From Saprospira grandis DSM 2844 (GTDB lineage: Bacteria > Bacteroidota > Bacteroidia > Chitinophagales > Saprospiraceae): a stretch of DNA of 64,000 nt. Shown here piece after piece: positions 8,616 through 17,655 of this stretch. The notes below the pieces were generated by a model that made no database searches, was not told where the DNA came from, and worked only from the letters and a program-made list of their open reading frames with translations. Made by a program: the position numbers and the translations under genes. The stretch covers positions 3,343,154-3,407,153 of the forward strand of contig NZ_JH719942.1 in assembly GCF_000275825.1 (NCBI RefSeq). The letters are read 5' to 3'. Each line of letters begins with the position of its first letter. The stretch's first letter is position 1.

Positions 8616-9689
8616 TTAGGTAGAGGGATAGCCTTTTTTCTTATAAATCACTTCAATAATCGCCCGCTGAAAAGCGGCGGCTTGCCCAAAGGCAATTTCT
8701 ACCTCAATAGGCAAAACATATATGGCTTGTTGTTGGGCCCATGGGGCCAGGCGGATGCTGTCTTTTTCGGTAGTGAGCAGCCGCGCTTTTGGCCCAAGTT
8801 GTTGGAGTTGGGCCTGAATTTTCGTCCAATCTTTTTCGCTATACAAATGGTGGTCGCCAAAGGCCATGAGTTTTACATTTAGTCCTTGCTGTTCTAGATA
8901 TTGGACCAAAGGGCTGGGTTTTGCAATACCTGTCAATAATAAAATGGGGGCATCCTTAAAGCTCGCTAAGTCTTGTTTTTGATTGGGGGCCGCCAACAAA
9001 TAGGTTTGTCCATAACGGAAATAAGAAAAAAAGACCTTTTGGTGGGGGAGAGGCTGTAGTTGTTTCAAAAACTGCTGAGCGGCCTCTTCCTTCAAGTCAG
9101 CTGGGCACTTACTGATGACAATAATTTTTGCTCGTTTATAATTAAAGGCAAACTCTCGCAAGCGGCCAGCGGGAATAGGGGCATCCTTAAAAAAGGGTTG
9201 CGTATAAGTGGTCAATAATAAGTAGGCATCGGCCATTAAGGGCCAATGTTGCATGGCATCATCTAAAATGACGAGCTCGGTAATGGGGTCTTTTTGCAAA
9301 ATGGCCTGCATCCCTTCGGTCCGTTTTTCGGCCACCACAAAAGGGATCTGAGGAAATTTTTTATGAATTTGCAAAGGTTCATCGCCTACTTCTTCGGCGC
9401 TAGAGTTTAGGCTCAACCAACGCAGTCCCTTGCTTTTTCGGCCATAGCCTCGGCTCAGTACGGCCAAATGGTGGTAGCTGCCCATTTGCCTTAGAATATA
9501 TTCTACATGCGGACTCTTTCCGGTGCCGCCCATAGAGAGGTTGCCCACCACCAAACTTGCGCGCTCAAATCGTCGACGTTCCCAGATGCCCTGTCGATAG
9601 CCCCATTTGATCAGTTCTACTATGCTACCGTAAATTAGGCCTAGGGGCCAAAATAAATACTTGAAAATGCTGTAGCCCATTTTTGCCAT
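8616..9689 (-). CDS. lpxK: Tetraacyldisaccharide 4'-kinase
   Basis: LpxK phosphorylates the 4' position of the lipid A disaccharide precursor at the inner membrane. The N-terminus has the family's hydrophobic segment (YSIFKYLFWPLGLIYGSIVE). A Walker A motif GGTGKSP lies at about residues 54-60, and AVLSRGYGRKSKGL, VGDEPLQIHKKFP and VILDDAMQHWPL follow, all typical of LpxK. Length (358 residues) is normal. The longer open frame begins at a TTG inside the gyrA terminator T-tract, so the ATG at 9687-9689 is preferred; another ATG lies three codons later. It is downstream of gyrA on the same strand but separated by that terminator. Confidence 0.93.
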   Translation of the reverse strand: MAKMGYSIFKYLFWPLGLIYGSIVELIKWGYRQGIWERRRFERASLVVGNLSMGGTGKSPHVEYILRQMGSYHHLAVLSRGYGRKSKGLRWLSLNSSAEEVGDEPLQIHKKFPQIPFVVAEKRTEGMQAILQKDPITELVILDDAMQHWPLMADAYLLLTTYTQPFFKDAPIPAGRLREFAFNYKRAKIIVISKCPADLKEEAAQQFLKQLQPLPHQKVFFSYFRYGQTYLLAAPNQKQDLASFKDAPILLLTGIAKPSPLVQYLEQQGLNVKLMAFGDHHLYSEKDWTKIQAQLQQLGPKARLLTTEKDSIRLAPWAQQQAIYVLPIEVEIAFGQAAAFQRAIIEVIYKKKGYPST

Positions 9690-9704
9690 AAAGATAATCA
9701 ACCC

Positions 9705-9738
9705 CAAAAAAAAAGCGAGCCTCTTTTAGAGACTCGCT
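9705..9738 (-). terminator. Terminator of gyrA
   Basis: Read on the minus strand: stem AGCGAG/CTCGCT with an inner GAG/CTC pair, a small loop and a run of ten T. It lies 25 bases after the gyrA stop and just upstream of the lpxK start. Confidence 0.85.
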
Positions 9739-9763
9739 AGATAATTTATGCATCAAAGGCATC

Positions 9764-12340
9764 CTATTCTTCTGTAGGAGTGGCAGCTTCATCGCTGCTT
9801 GCCTCGCCTTCTTCTATCATATCTTCCTCTTCTCCGCGGTCGGCATCCTTAATTAGGGCCACATCGGCAATAGCGTCGCCACCTTTGAGGTTGATGAGTT
9901 TAACGCCCTGGGTAGAGCGCCCATTGATTGGCAATTGCTCTACCATAAAGCGAATAGTCAAGCCTGATTTATTGATAATCATCAAGTCATCTCGGTCTGT
10001 AACGGCCTTAATGGCAATTAGTTTACCTGTTTTCTCGGTCAATTGCATAGTTTTGATTCCCTTACCTCCACGGCTTTGGATGCGGTACTCTTCTAGTTCA
10101 GTACATTTACCCAAGCCATTTTCAGAGATATTGGCAATCTTTTTCTCTTCTTCTCCTTCGGCAAAGGTAATCATGCCAATGAGCTCTACGCCTTTCTCTA
10201 GGTTCATGCCTTTTACGCCAGCAGCCGTACGGCCCATAGAGCGCACATCTTCTTCCGAGAAGCGAATAGCCTTACCATTGCTGGCGGCTAACATGATCTC
10301 CGATTTGCCATCGGTCAATTTTACTTCTAGGAGCTCATCGCCTTCCTTAAAGGTAATGGCATGGATCCCTGCCGAACGTGGACGAGAATAGGCCCGTAAG
10401 GCCGTTTTCTTCACCAAGCCCTTACGAGTGGCAAAGGTCAAGAAGTGATTATCCAAGAACTCATCATCTTTGAGGTCCTTCAAGACAATATAGGCCTTCA
10501 CCTTATCGTCTTCTGGCAGCTCCACAAAGTTCTGAATTGCTCTTCCCTTGGTGCTTTTGCTTCCTTCGGGGATCTCATAGACCCGCTTCCAATGACAACG
10601 TCCTTTTTGGGTAAAGAGCAACAAGTAGTCATGGGTATTAGAAACAAACAAATGCTCCATAAAGTCCTTATCACGAGTAGCCGCAGCCTTAGATCCTCTA
10701 CCGCCTCGGCTTTGGGTTTGGTACTCGCTACTTGCGGTGCGCTTGATATAACCCAAATGAGAAATAGTCACCACTACTCGCTCATTCTTAATCATATCCT
10801 CAATAGAGATTTCTCCTGCAGCATGCGTGATATCCGTCATGCGCTCATCGCCATATTTGGCCACCACTTCCTGCAGTTCTTCCTCAATGATGCTTTCTCT
10901 GCGCTCAGCACGAGCCAAAATGTCTTTAAGGTCCTCAATTTCGGCCATGATGCCCTTAAATTCTTCCTGCAAACGGTCTCTTTCCAAGCCCGTAAGGCGC
11001 TGCAAACGCATATCCAAGATAGCCTTGGCCTGCTTCTCCGATAGTTTACCCCCTTCCAAAGGAAATTCTGCCAAGAAGCTATTCAAAGCATCTCCCTTAG
11101 GCGAAAAGTCAAAGTTCATCAAGGCTTTTCGGGCCTCTTCGCCATTCTTAGAGGCTCTAATCAATGTAATTACCTCATCCAAACGGTCCAAAGCGGCCAA
11201 CAAACCAATCAAGATATGCGCTCGGGCCTCATTCTTCTTAAGGTCAAACAAGCTGCGGCGCTCAATCACCTGCATGCGGAACTTCACAAATTCCACAATC
11301 AATTCCTTCAAGCTCAACAAACGAGGGCGACCATCGACCAAACAGATGTTGTTCACCCCAAAAAAGCTTTGTAGAGCCGAGTATTTATAGAGCTTACTCA
11401 AGACCACCTGAGCATTGGCATCTCTGCGCAAAATAATCACAATGCGCATCCCCTTACGGTCCGATTCATCACGAATATCCGTAATGCCCTCAATCTTTTT
11501 GCTGTTTACCAATTCCGCAATCTTCTGAATGAGGTTGGCTTTATTGACCTGGTACGGAATTTCCCGAACAATAATCGCTGTACGGCCATTCACTTCCTCT
11601 ACTTCGGCCTTGCCTCGCAAAGTAATACGTCCACGGCCCGTTTCAAAGGCCTGACGTACCCCCTGCGTACCATAAATAGTACCGCCCGTAGGAAAGTCTG
11701 GCGCCTTGATGTATTGCATCAAGCCCTCTACATCAATCTCTTTGTTGTGCAAATAGGCAATAATGCCCCCACAAACCTCCGTCAGGTTATGGGGCAACAT
11801 ATTCGTCGCCATCCCCACCGCAATCCCAGAAGCCCCATTCACCAATAAGTTGGGAATTCGGGCTGGCAAAACGGTAGGCTCTTGCAAGCTGTCATCAAAG
11901 TTGTACTGATAGTCAACGGTCTCTTTCTCAATATCCGCCAACATCTCCGCACTGATTTTAGCCAAACGGGCCTCCGTATAACGCATAGCCGCAGGGCTGT
12001 CGCCATCTACAGAACCAAAGTTTCCTTGGCCATCTACCAAAGTGTAACGCAAAGACCAATCTTGGGCCATACGCACCATGGTATCATACACAGAGCTATC
12101 TCCATGTGGGTGGTACTTACCCAAAACCTCCCCCACAATACGGGCAGATTTCTTATGGGCCTTGTTATGTACCAAACCCAATTCATGCATACCATATAAT
12201 ACACGGCGATGAACCGGCTTGAGACCATCGCGCACATCAGGCAGGGCTCTCGAAATAATTACAGACATAGAGTAGTCAATATAAGCCGACTTCATCTCGT
12301 CTGTAATGTTAATAGGGACAATTTTCTGTTCTGGATTCAT
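9764..12340 (-). CDS. gyrA: DNA gyrase subunit A
   Basis: GyrA is the DNA breakage-reunion and wrapping subunit of gyrase. The 858-residue protein has the catalytic tyrosine at about position 121 ([10 protein letters not shown]). The quinolone-determining segment [12 protein letters not shown] keeps Ser (about 82) and Asp (about 86), a sensitive-type arrangement. The C-terminal pinwheel shows repeated blade motifs, and the GyrA box appears as QSRGGRG in the first blade, with a second QSRGGKG later. An acidic tail closes the protein. The ATG is at 12338-12340. Only about 40 bases separate it from a composite structured repeat (12381-12715), so the promoter must be very close to the start or inside the repeat. 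A terminator follows the stop. Confidence 0.98.
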   Translation of the reverse strand: MNPEQKIVPINITDEMKSAYIDYSMSVIISRALPDVRDGLKPVHRRVLYGMHELGLVHNKAHKKSARIVGEVLGKYHPHGDSSVYDTMVRMAQDWSLRYTLVDGQGNFGSVDGDSPAAMRYTEARLAKISAEMLADIEKETVDYQYNFDDSLQEPTVLPARIPNLLVNGASGIAVGMATNMLPHNLTEVCGGIIAYLHNKEIDVEGLMQYIKAPDFPTGGTIYGTQGVRQAFETGRGRITLRGKAEVEEVNGRTAIIVREIPYQVNKANLIQKIAELVNSKKIEGITDIRDESDRKGMRIVIILRRDANAQVVLSKLYKYSALQSFFGVNNICLVDGRPRLLSLKELIVEFVKFRMQVIERRSLFDLKKNEARAHILIGLLAALDRLDEVITLIRASKNGEEARKALMNFDFSPKGDALNSFLAEFPLEGGKLSEKQAKAILDMRLQRLTGLERDRLQEEFKGIMAEIEDLKDILARAERRESIIEEELQEVVAKYGDERMTDITHAAGEISIEDMIKNERVVVTISHLGYIKRTASSEYQTQSRGGRGSKAAATRDKDFMEHLFVSNTHDYLLLFTQKGRCHWKRVYEIPEGSKSTKGRAIQNFVELPEDDKVKAYIVLKDLKDDEFLDNHFLTFATRKGLVKKTALRAYSRPRSAGIHAITFKEGDELLEVKLTDGKSEIMLAASNGKAIRFSEEDVRSMGRTAAGVKGMNLEKGVELIGMITFAEGEEEKKIANISENGLGKCTELEEYRIQSRGGKGIKTMQLTEKTGKLIAIKAVTDRDDLMIINKSGLTIRFMVEQLPINGRSTQGVKLINLKGGDAIADVALIKDADRGEEEDMIEEGEASSDEAATPTEE

Positions 12341-12380
12341 AATATCTAAAACGCTCTTTTGAGACTAATTTTTTTATTTC

Positions 12381-12715
12381 TTTTGGGGCCTCCGCCTCGG
12401 CTTTGCTCCTTGGCGGTTACTCCTTTCAGTCGTCGAACTGCGGTCTAAAGACCTTGTTATCGTTTACTCCCTTTGGTCGTCGAACTGGCGCCCCTATAGG
12501 GGCTGGTTGTCGCAGCTCGCTGCCCTTTTGGGGCCTCCGCCTCGGCTTTGCCTTGCGGCGGTTACTCCTTTCAGTCGTCGAACTGCGGTCTAAAGACCTT
12601 GTTGTCGTTTCGCAGCTCGCAAGTCTGCTCGGCCCTTCGCCGCTTTCAGCGGCTTCGGTCTGGCCCTGAGGGCCACTGCTGCACATCGCTAGGCCAGGCG
12701 GCTGCGCCGCCTCCT
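12381..12715. repeat. Composite structured repeat, copy 5 (class A, reverse, with TAAA-loop modules)
   Basis: Two class A starts (GGGGCCTCCGCC at 12385 and about 12535) are joined by sub-modules carrying GGTC-TAAA-GACC hairpins (12442-12453 and 12587-12598) and a GCCCC-TATA-GGGGC variant. The final part reads CACATCGCTAGGCC and then GGCGGCTGCGCCGCC. It fills the divergent gap between gyrA and the gene at 12851. Confidence 0.9.
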
Positions 12716-12850
12716 AAACCTTAATTCTAAGCGGTCTGCAAGATAGCTATTTTATGCTATTTTTTATAACTTATCTAAGGGTATTTCCCCACGCAAAAGT
12801 CCTAGTTTTACTAGTACTTGCCTATTTTTTTGGTATACAAATTTAGCCTT

Positions 12851-13672
12851 ATGCTCAAATGGAGTTTTCTTGTTTTTATCGCTTCCTTTTTCTTGATTAA
12901 CAAGCCCTTAAGCGCTCAGTTTAAACGCTTTAATATTGGACCAAAAAGCTATAAGCTACGGCTCAAAGCAGAGTACTCGCTTTCTGCCGGAGCTGCCTGG
13001 GCTATTGGCCCTTTTAGCCAGCTAAAAGACCAAGCAGATGCCGCCGATGGGGCTAGCTATGGCGCTTTTACCGAAGCGAGAATACAGTTTCGCTCTAGCC
13101 AACAGCCCCTCTGGATTCCGCAGTTGCAAGTTGGCTATATGCAGTTGGGCCAGCAAAATGAAAACTGGAAAAAGCAGTATAAGCTATTAGAAGCAAAAGC
13201 GCAAGATTGGTCCAACCTTTATTTGATGCCTGGCCTGAGCTTTCAAGGCGGCCACTGCCTGCAGTTCCAACTCCGCCTAAACGCCGGGGCTTTTGTCCTT
13301 TGGGGCTGGAATGCCCAAAGGGGAGCCCTCAGTGCCAATGAACAATTAGATCGCTATAGCTGGAGCTTTTCGCCAGCCGTGGGCGGTGCCATAGAACTAG
13401 GGGCTAGCTTGCAATATCGCCTCCATAAAAGATGGACCCTCTTTAGCGATTTTGCCTACTTCAGGGGCCGCTCTGGCCGAGAAGGTAGCCGCCGCCGACA
13501 ACTCTTTGCCCTAGATAGCCAACAACAAGCCCTAAATTCCCCGCTCTTCGAGCTAGATGAACTCTTTTTGCAGAGGGTAGACTGGAGCAGCCTGAAGCTA
13601 AGCCTAGGCCTCCGCTATAGAGCCTTTAAGTATTTGCACAACCCCAATAAACGCTATTGGAATTATTATTAG
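12851..13672 (+). CDS. Secreted outer membrane protein, probable beta-barrel
   Basis: 273 residues from the ATG at 12851, which opens a signal peptide (MLKWSFLVFIASFFLINKP, ending LSAQ). The 11-codon upstream extension is not signal-like and is discarded. The mature part alternates aromatic and polar residues in strand-like segments (YSLSAGAAWAIGPFSQL, LQFQLRLNAGAFVLWGW, LKLSLGLRYRAFKYL), consistent with a barrel of ten to twelve strands. It ends RYWNYY. I do not recognise a specific family. Its upstream region contains the gyrA-side repeat, and a class A repeat starts directly at its stop codon. Confidence 0.75.
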   Translation: MLKWSFLVFIASFFLINKPLSAQFKRFNIGPKSYKLRLKAEYSLSAGAAWAIGPFSQLKDQADAADGASYGAFTEARIQFRSSQQPLWIPQLQVGYMQLGQQNENWKKQYKLLEAKAQDWSNLYLMPGLSFQGGHCLQFQLRLNAGAFVLWGWNAQRGALSANEQLDRYSWSFSPAVGGAIELGASLQYRLHKRWTLFSDFAYFRGRSGREGSRRRQLFALDSQQQALNSPLFELDELFLQRVDWSSLKLSLGLRYRAFKYLHNPNKRYWNYY

Positions 13673-13841
13673 GGCTGGCCGAAGCGGAAGGCCCAGCTAA
13701 AACATATCTGCTGAGCGGCCTAGCGATGTGCAGCAGTGGCCCGCAGGGCCAGACCAAAGCCCGAAGGGCTGCAGGGCCGAGCAGACCTGCGAGCTGCGAA
13801 ACGTAGCGCAGCAAGGCGCAGCCGCAGCGTAGGCCCAAAAA
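13673..13841. repeat. Structured intergenic repeat, copy 6 (class A, forward)
   Basis: Begins at the stop codon of the plus-strand gene. GGCCTAGCGATGTGCAGC at about 13719 and GTAGGCCC at the end extend the terminal pairing to six bases (GGCCTA/TAGGCC). The inner helix is GCAGC/GCTGC. Palindromes are TGGCCCGCAGGGCCA and AGCCCGAAGGGCT. Confidence 0.9.
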
Positions 13842-13861
13842 AACCTTCAGAAAAAGCATAA

Positions 13862-13895
13862 AAAAACGGCTAGCAGGAAGCTCCCACTAGCCGTT
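13862..13895 (-). terminator. Terminator of the SulP gene
   Basis: Stem AACGGCTAG (13865-13873) with CTAGCCGTT (13887-13895); on the minus strand it is followed by a T run. It lies 23 bases past the transporter stop codon. Confidence 0.85.
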
Positions 13896-13917
13896 AAACA
13901 ATAGACATTAGAACAGC

Positions 13918-15645
13918 CTAGAGGCTATTTTGCAGTACATATTCATCATGTTTGCGGCCATCTTTGCCATCGGCGGCATCTACAGCGGCCTGAACATCAA
14001 TAAAGAAGTTTTCGGTACCAATATGCTCGATAATATGGCCTCGATAAAGGGCATCTCGGACAGGGCCTTTGGTGCCAGCCACAAAGAAGTTGATCTCTTT
14101 ATCTTGAATCTCTTTGGCTACATCTTCTAGGGCGTGCATGGCACTAGAATCGATAGCGTTGATACTTTCGGCATTGATAATAATCGCTTTGAGCTCTTCG
14201 CCAGCCTCCTCTACTAGTTTCTCGATGCTTTCGCGGAAGAAAGTGGTATTGGCAAAATAAAGCTGTGCATCAAAGCGGAGGATGAGCAAGTCGCTACGTT
14301 CCTCTAGTTTATCAAAGCGTTTTACATTGCGGTAATGTTTGCTACCGGGAATGCGGGCCAAGATCGCCAAATGTGGGCGAGTAGTTTGGTAGATAATGCT
14401 GAACAAAGAGACCACAACACCCAAACCAATACCTTGTTCGATACCCAAAGAAAGGGTAGCTACAAAAGTGAGGATGAGCATCCAGAAATCGCGGCGGTCG
14501 GCTTTCCAGAGGTGGATGGCTTCATTATAGTCAATAAGGCCAAATACGGCTACCATAATTACAGAGGCCAAAATGGCTTTGGGTAGGTAGTAGAATAGGG
14601 GCGTAAGGAAAAGCAGGGTAAGAATGATCAGGGCGGCAGACAGAATAGCTGCTACACCAGTTTTAGCTCCAGCTTGGTCATTTACTGCTGTACGAGAGAA
14701 TCCGCCTGTGGTGGGGAAGGCCTGCAAGAAAGAGCCGCCAATGTTGGCGAGTCCAAGGCCAATAAGTTCTTGGTTGGGGATAATCTTATAATTTTTGTGT
14801 TTGGCCTGAATGGCTTTAGCTACAGCGATAGACTCCATAAAGCCCACTAGCGAGATCGTCAAAGCGATAGGCAAAAGCTTCTGGAAGTTTTCTAGGCTAA
14901 AGGTAGGCACTTGAGGGCTTGGCAAACCGCTGGGCACTTCTCCAACAATCTTAACACCGGCATCAAAGAGGCCCATGCCCCAAACGGTAAGGATACCAAA
15001 AACTACGGCCACCAAAGGGCCGGGGATATTGATGCCCATCTTTTTATTGAGCTTTTTGAGGGCTAAGATAATAGCCACACCCCCTAAGCCAATCATGAGC
15101 GTATACATATTACTTTCTCCAGCCCGTTCAATGGCTTGTCCAATAATATCGTGCACATGATGCGAGCGTTTTAGGTCAATACCCAGCAAATGTTTGAGCT
15201 GTGAAAACCCAATAATTAGGGCCGCGGCAGAGGTAAAGCCACTAATCACCGGATGAGAAAGGAAGTTGACCAAAAAACCCATGCGTAAAACCCCGAGGGT
15301 GAATTGGAAAATACCCACCATTAGGGCCATCATGATGGCCAATTTAACAAACTCATCGGGATCTTGAGTAATGGCGCCTACTCCAGAAGCAACCAACAAA
15401 GATACCATAGCAACAGGCCCCACGGCCAGCTGGCGAGAGGTCCCTAAAAAAGCATAAATAATAAGCGGAACAATAGAGGCATAAAGTCCATAAATAGGGG
15501 GTAAGCCGGCCAACATTGAATAAGCCATCCCCTGAGGGATCAACATAACGCCCACGGTCAAACCTGCCGATAAATCGCCTTTTAGGTCGTTTTGGGAGTA
15601 TTTGGGAAGCCACTCTAAGGCGGGTATAAATTGTTTGATATCCAT
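13918..15645 (-). CDS. SulP-family inorganic anion transporter with STAS domain
   Basis: 575 residues from ATG 15643-15645, chosen because it opens the family's normal N-terminus (MDIKQFIPALEWLPKY). The 36-residue longer frame overlaps the promoter region. The SulP signature is clear: LTVGVMLIPQGMAYSMLAGL, PPIYGLYASIVPLIIYAFLG, and a long run of hydrophobic helices to about residue 430. A cytoplasmic STAS domain covers about 455-560 (LLILRFDAQLYFAN, INAIDSSAMHALEDV, FFVAGTKGPV). SulP proteins carry sulfate, bicarbonate or other anions; the substrate cannot be read from sequence. A -7-type promoter box lies about 65 bases upstream, and a terminator follows. Confidence 0.92.
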   Translation of the reverse strand: MDIKQFIPALEWLPKYSQNDLKGDLSAGLTVGVMLIPQGMAYSMLAGLPPIYGLYASIVPLIIYAFLGTSRQLAVGPVAMVSLLVASGVGAITQDPDEFVKLAIMMALMVGIFQFTLGVLRMGFLVNFLSHPVISGFTSAAALIIGFSQLKHLLGIDLKRSHHVHDIIGQAIERAGESNMYTLMIGLGGVAIILALKKLNKKMGINIPGPLVAVVFGILTVWGMGLFDAGVKIVGEVPSGLPSPQVPTFSLENFQKLLPIALTISLVGFMESIAVAKAIQAKHKNYKIIPNQELIGLGLANIGGSFLQAFPTTGGFSRTAVNDQAGAKTGVAAILSAALIILTLLFLTPLFYYLPKAILASVIMVAVFGLIDYNEAIHLWKADRRDFWMLILTFVATLSLGIEQGIGLGVVVSLFSIIYQTTRPHLAILARIPGSKHYRNVKRFDKLEERSDLLILRFDAQLYFANTTFFRESIEKLVEEAGEELKAIIINAESINAIDSSAMHALEDVAKEIQDKEINFFVAGTKGPVRDALYRGHIIEHIGTENFFIDVQAAVDAADGKDGRKHDEYVLQNSL

Positions 15646-15709
15646 AATAATTTGTACTTTAATGCTGTAAAAGAGGTCAAGAATTCTATTGAGGCGTTCA
15701 CTCCAGATA

Positions 15710-15717
15710 CAAAAGTA
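15710..15717 (-). promoter_or_regulatory. Candidate Bacteroidota -7 box for the SulP gene
   Basis: On the minus strand the sequence reads TACTTTTG, an exact match to the Bacteroidota TAnnTTTG consensus, about 65 bases before the chosen ATG. No clear TTG box is seen at the expected upstream spacing. Confidence 0.35.
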
Positions 15718-15790
15718 GTTTAGACTATTTTTAAAAAAGGTGACGTCTATCACGATTTGACCAAATTGTTCACTGAATTTCCCATTTTTT

Positions 15791-17167
15791 ATGCAGGATC
15801 CCCAAATAAAATCTTTACTCGATCAGCTAAAGCAAATGCAAAACCGCATTGAGGAAGAAAGCTTTAGCCAGGAAGAATATAAAGAGTTGGGCCTTTCTAT
15901 GGGCCTGAGTTATACGGATTGGGATAAATTAGAAAGCGCCTATGCCAATTTTTTGAGTCGGGCCAAGGGCTATATTGATCATTATTTAGGGGAGGAGGCT
16001 TTGGCGGAGTTGAAGCAGGCTCGTTTGATTCGCCCGCAGGGGGAGGACCTAGCGTTGTTGATGGCCCAAGCGCATTTGATTTGCTTTGAAGAAAAGGGAA
16101 ATAGTTCGGACCAAAAGGCGGTAAAGCTATGGGCGCAGCGGCAGCTACAGCTCAATCCAGAAGACCAAAGGGCTATGCAGCTTTTGGTGCAGTTAAAAGA
16201 AGAAGAAGAAAGACCCTTTAGGGCCCAAAATGCGGCCCCTAGCTTTGATCTGGGGCAGCCCAGCCCAAGCCGCCCCAAAAACTCCCAATCAAAAGGGAAA
16301 AAAACGACTAATGTTTTTGTGGCCTTGTTTATTATAATAATAGCGGTTTTCGCTTATTTGGTCCTAACGCCAGGTTATAGCAGCGAAATTGATCGAGAAG
16401 GGGTTCCTGAAGTGCTAGCCGGAGAAACCTATAGCGGTAGCAGCCGGTCTATGGCTAGCCGTTGGGAAAAAGGCAGTATGATTGCTGGAGATGGCGAGAT
16501 TGTCGGCTTATCTGCCGAACTAGAAATGATTTCTCGGGCTGGAGAAAAGGAGTTTAGTTATCGTCTAAATGGCTATTTCAAACTCCTCAGCTCGGGCAGT
16601 GGTAGTGTGGTGGCTTGGGTGCATTATTTGGACCAAAACGGGGAGGAGCTCTGGAGCAGCCCACTCACTTTTGATATTCCAAAAGGGGCCAAAATGGGCG
16701 ATTATGTGGCCATCCAAGAGCTGCATCAGTCTTATGGCGACCCACCTCCTGTTGCAGAGATTTTGTTGGAGCTAGAGTTGGTCAATATTAAAGAAACGGC
16801 TAGTCCAATGCTTCCCAAATCCCTAAAGGTATTTCCCGAAAAGTTGAACCAAAAGTATTTTTTTAAGGCGGAGGCTATGGCTAGTGAATTAAGCTATAAC
16901 CAATTTTCCAACTCTGTTTATCATCATTTTGGCTTGCGCCTTAAGCAGTCGGGCAGTCGGCCCATTAAAAAACTAAAGGCTAATATTATATATATAGATG
17001 GGAGTGGGCAGCCTATAGATAAGCAGGAGTTGTTGTTGATTGGCCCCAAGGACTCGCCCTTGAGCAATCGCTATCCTTATATTAAGGCCTATCAAGTCAA
17101 GACGGGGTTAAGAAGTGCCCAAGAGGTGGTAGATTATCAAATTGAGCTTTTAGAAATTGAGGAGTAG
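15791..17167 (+). CDS. Single-pass membrane protein with helical N-terminal domain
   Basis: 458 residues. The cytoplasmic N-terminal part (about 1-150) is helical and TPR-like (YIDHYLGEEALAELKQARLI, then LNPEDQRAMQLLVQLKEE). A Ser/Pro/Lys-rich linker leads to one transmembrane segment (VFVALFIIIIAVFAYLVL, about 176-194). The remaining 260 residues should lie outside the inner membrane and look strand-rich. They contain two related-looking sections, each describing an internal strand pair (FSYRLNGYFKLLSSGSGSVV and VYHHFGLRLKQSGSRPIKKL). No family recognised. It is divergent from the SulP gene. A class B repeat begins exactly at its TAG. Confidence 0.7.
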   Translation: MQDPQIKSLLDQLKQMQNRIEEESFSQEEYKELGLSMGLSYTDWDKLESAYANFLSRAKGYIDHYLGEEALAELKQARLIRPQGEDLALLMAQAHLICFEEKGNSSDQKAVKLWAQRQLQLNPEDQRAMQLLVQLKEEEERPFRAQNAAPSFDLGQPSPSRPKNSQSKGKKTTNVFVALFIIIIAVFAYLVLTPGYSSEIDREGVPEVLAGETYSGSSRSMASRWEKGSMIAGDGEIVGLSAELEMISRAGEKEFSYRLNGYFKLLSSGSGSVVAWVHYLDQNGEELWSSPLTFDIPKGAKMGDYVAIQELHQSYGDPPPVAEILLELELVNIKETASPMLPKSLKVFPEKLNQKYFFKAEAMASELSYNQFSNSVYHHFGLRLKQSGSRPIKKLKANIIYIDGSGQPIDKQELLLIGPKDSPLSNRYPYIKAYQVKTGLRSAQEVVDYQIELLEIEE

Positions 17168-17310
17168 GGGCTGCCCCTCGCTTTGCTCGGGTCGGGCTAT
17201 GCGGCAGCTCGCTGTTTGCTCGGCCCTGCGTCGCTATGCTCCTTGGTCTGGCCCTTTGGGCCACTGCCTACTATCCCTCAGCCTGCGGCCCTTCGGGCCT
17301 GTAGGACCGC
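17167..17310. repeat. Structured intergenic repeat, copy 7 (class B, reverse)
   Basis: The stop codon TAG runs straight into GGGGCTGCCCC. The inner helix is GGCAG (17203-17207) with CTGCC (17264-17268), a version not seen in the other copies. Palindromes are CTCGCTTTGCTCGGG and TGGCCCTTTGGGCCA. Ends CTGTAGGACC. Confidence 0.9.
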
Positions 17311-17460
17311 ATAAAAAGTGGTATTCGTCGCTGCGCTCCTCATTCGCTAATATGACCCCGCCCACCCACCCCTCTACGGGATTCCTTGAGGAATCCCCTA
17401 GGGGCGTTTGGGCCATTTTTTATACAGGCGTTCTTATTGTGGGCGCAAAGCGCCCTTTTC

Positions 17461-17619
17461 GCGGGCCCTTTGGGCCTGATTTCTTCGGCCTAGCGATGCG
17501 GCGGGGTGGCCGAAGGCCAGACCGAGTTTTTTGAGCGTAGCGAAAAAACGAAGGGCCGAGCAGACTTGCGAGCCCCAAAGCGTAGCGCCGCAGCTTTGCT
17601 GCGGAGGCCCCAAAAAAAA
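17461..17619. repeat. Structured intergenic repeat, copy 8 (class A, forward)
   Basis: Inverted partner of copy 7. GGCCTAGCGATG at 17488; one hairpin is GTTTTTT...AAAAAAC around GAGCGTAGCG, another CCGCAG/CTGCGG. It ends GGAGGCCCC fused to the A-run that is the hemH terminator T-tract on the other strand. Confidence 0.9.
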
Positions 17620-17645
17620 CGTCCCTAACAGCAATTGCTAGAGAC
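17612..17645 (-). terminator. Terminator of hemH
   Basis: Read on the minus strand: an imperfect stem GTCTCT...GGGAC with inner AGCAATTGCT, then a run of eight T that merges with the end of repeat copy 8. Confidence 0.7.
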
Positions 17646-17655
17646 ATCTTATCAT

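Noticed and set aside
12403-12686. Open frames on both strands between gyrA and the gene at 12851
   Set aside because: They translate the composite repeat copy 5; similar frames appear in most other copies for the same reason.
15646-15753. 36-residue N-terminal extension of the SulP transporter
   Set aside because: It covers the A/T-rich promoter region with a TAnnTTTG box, and SulP proteins start near the chosen ATG.
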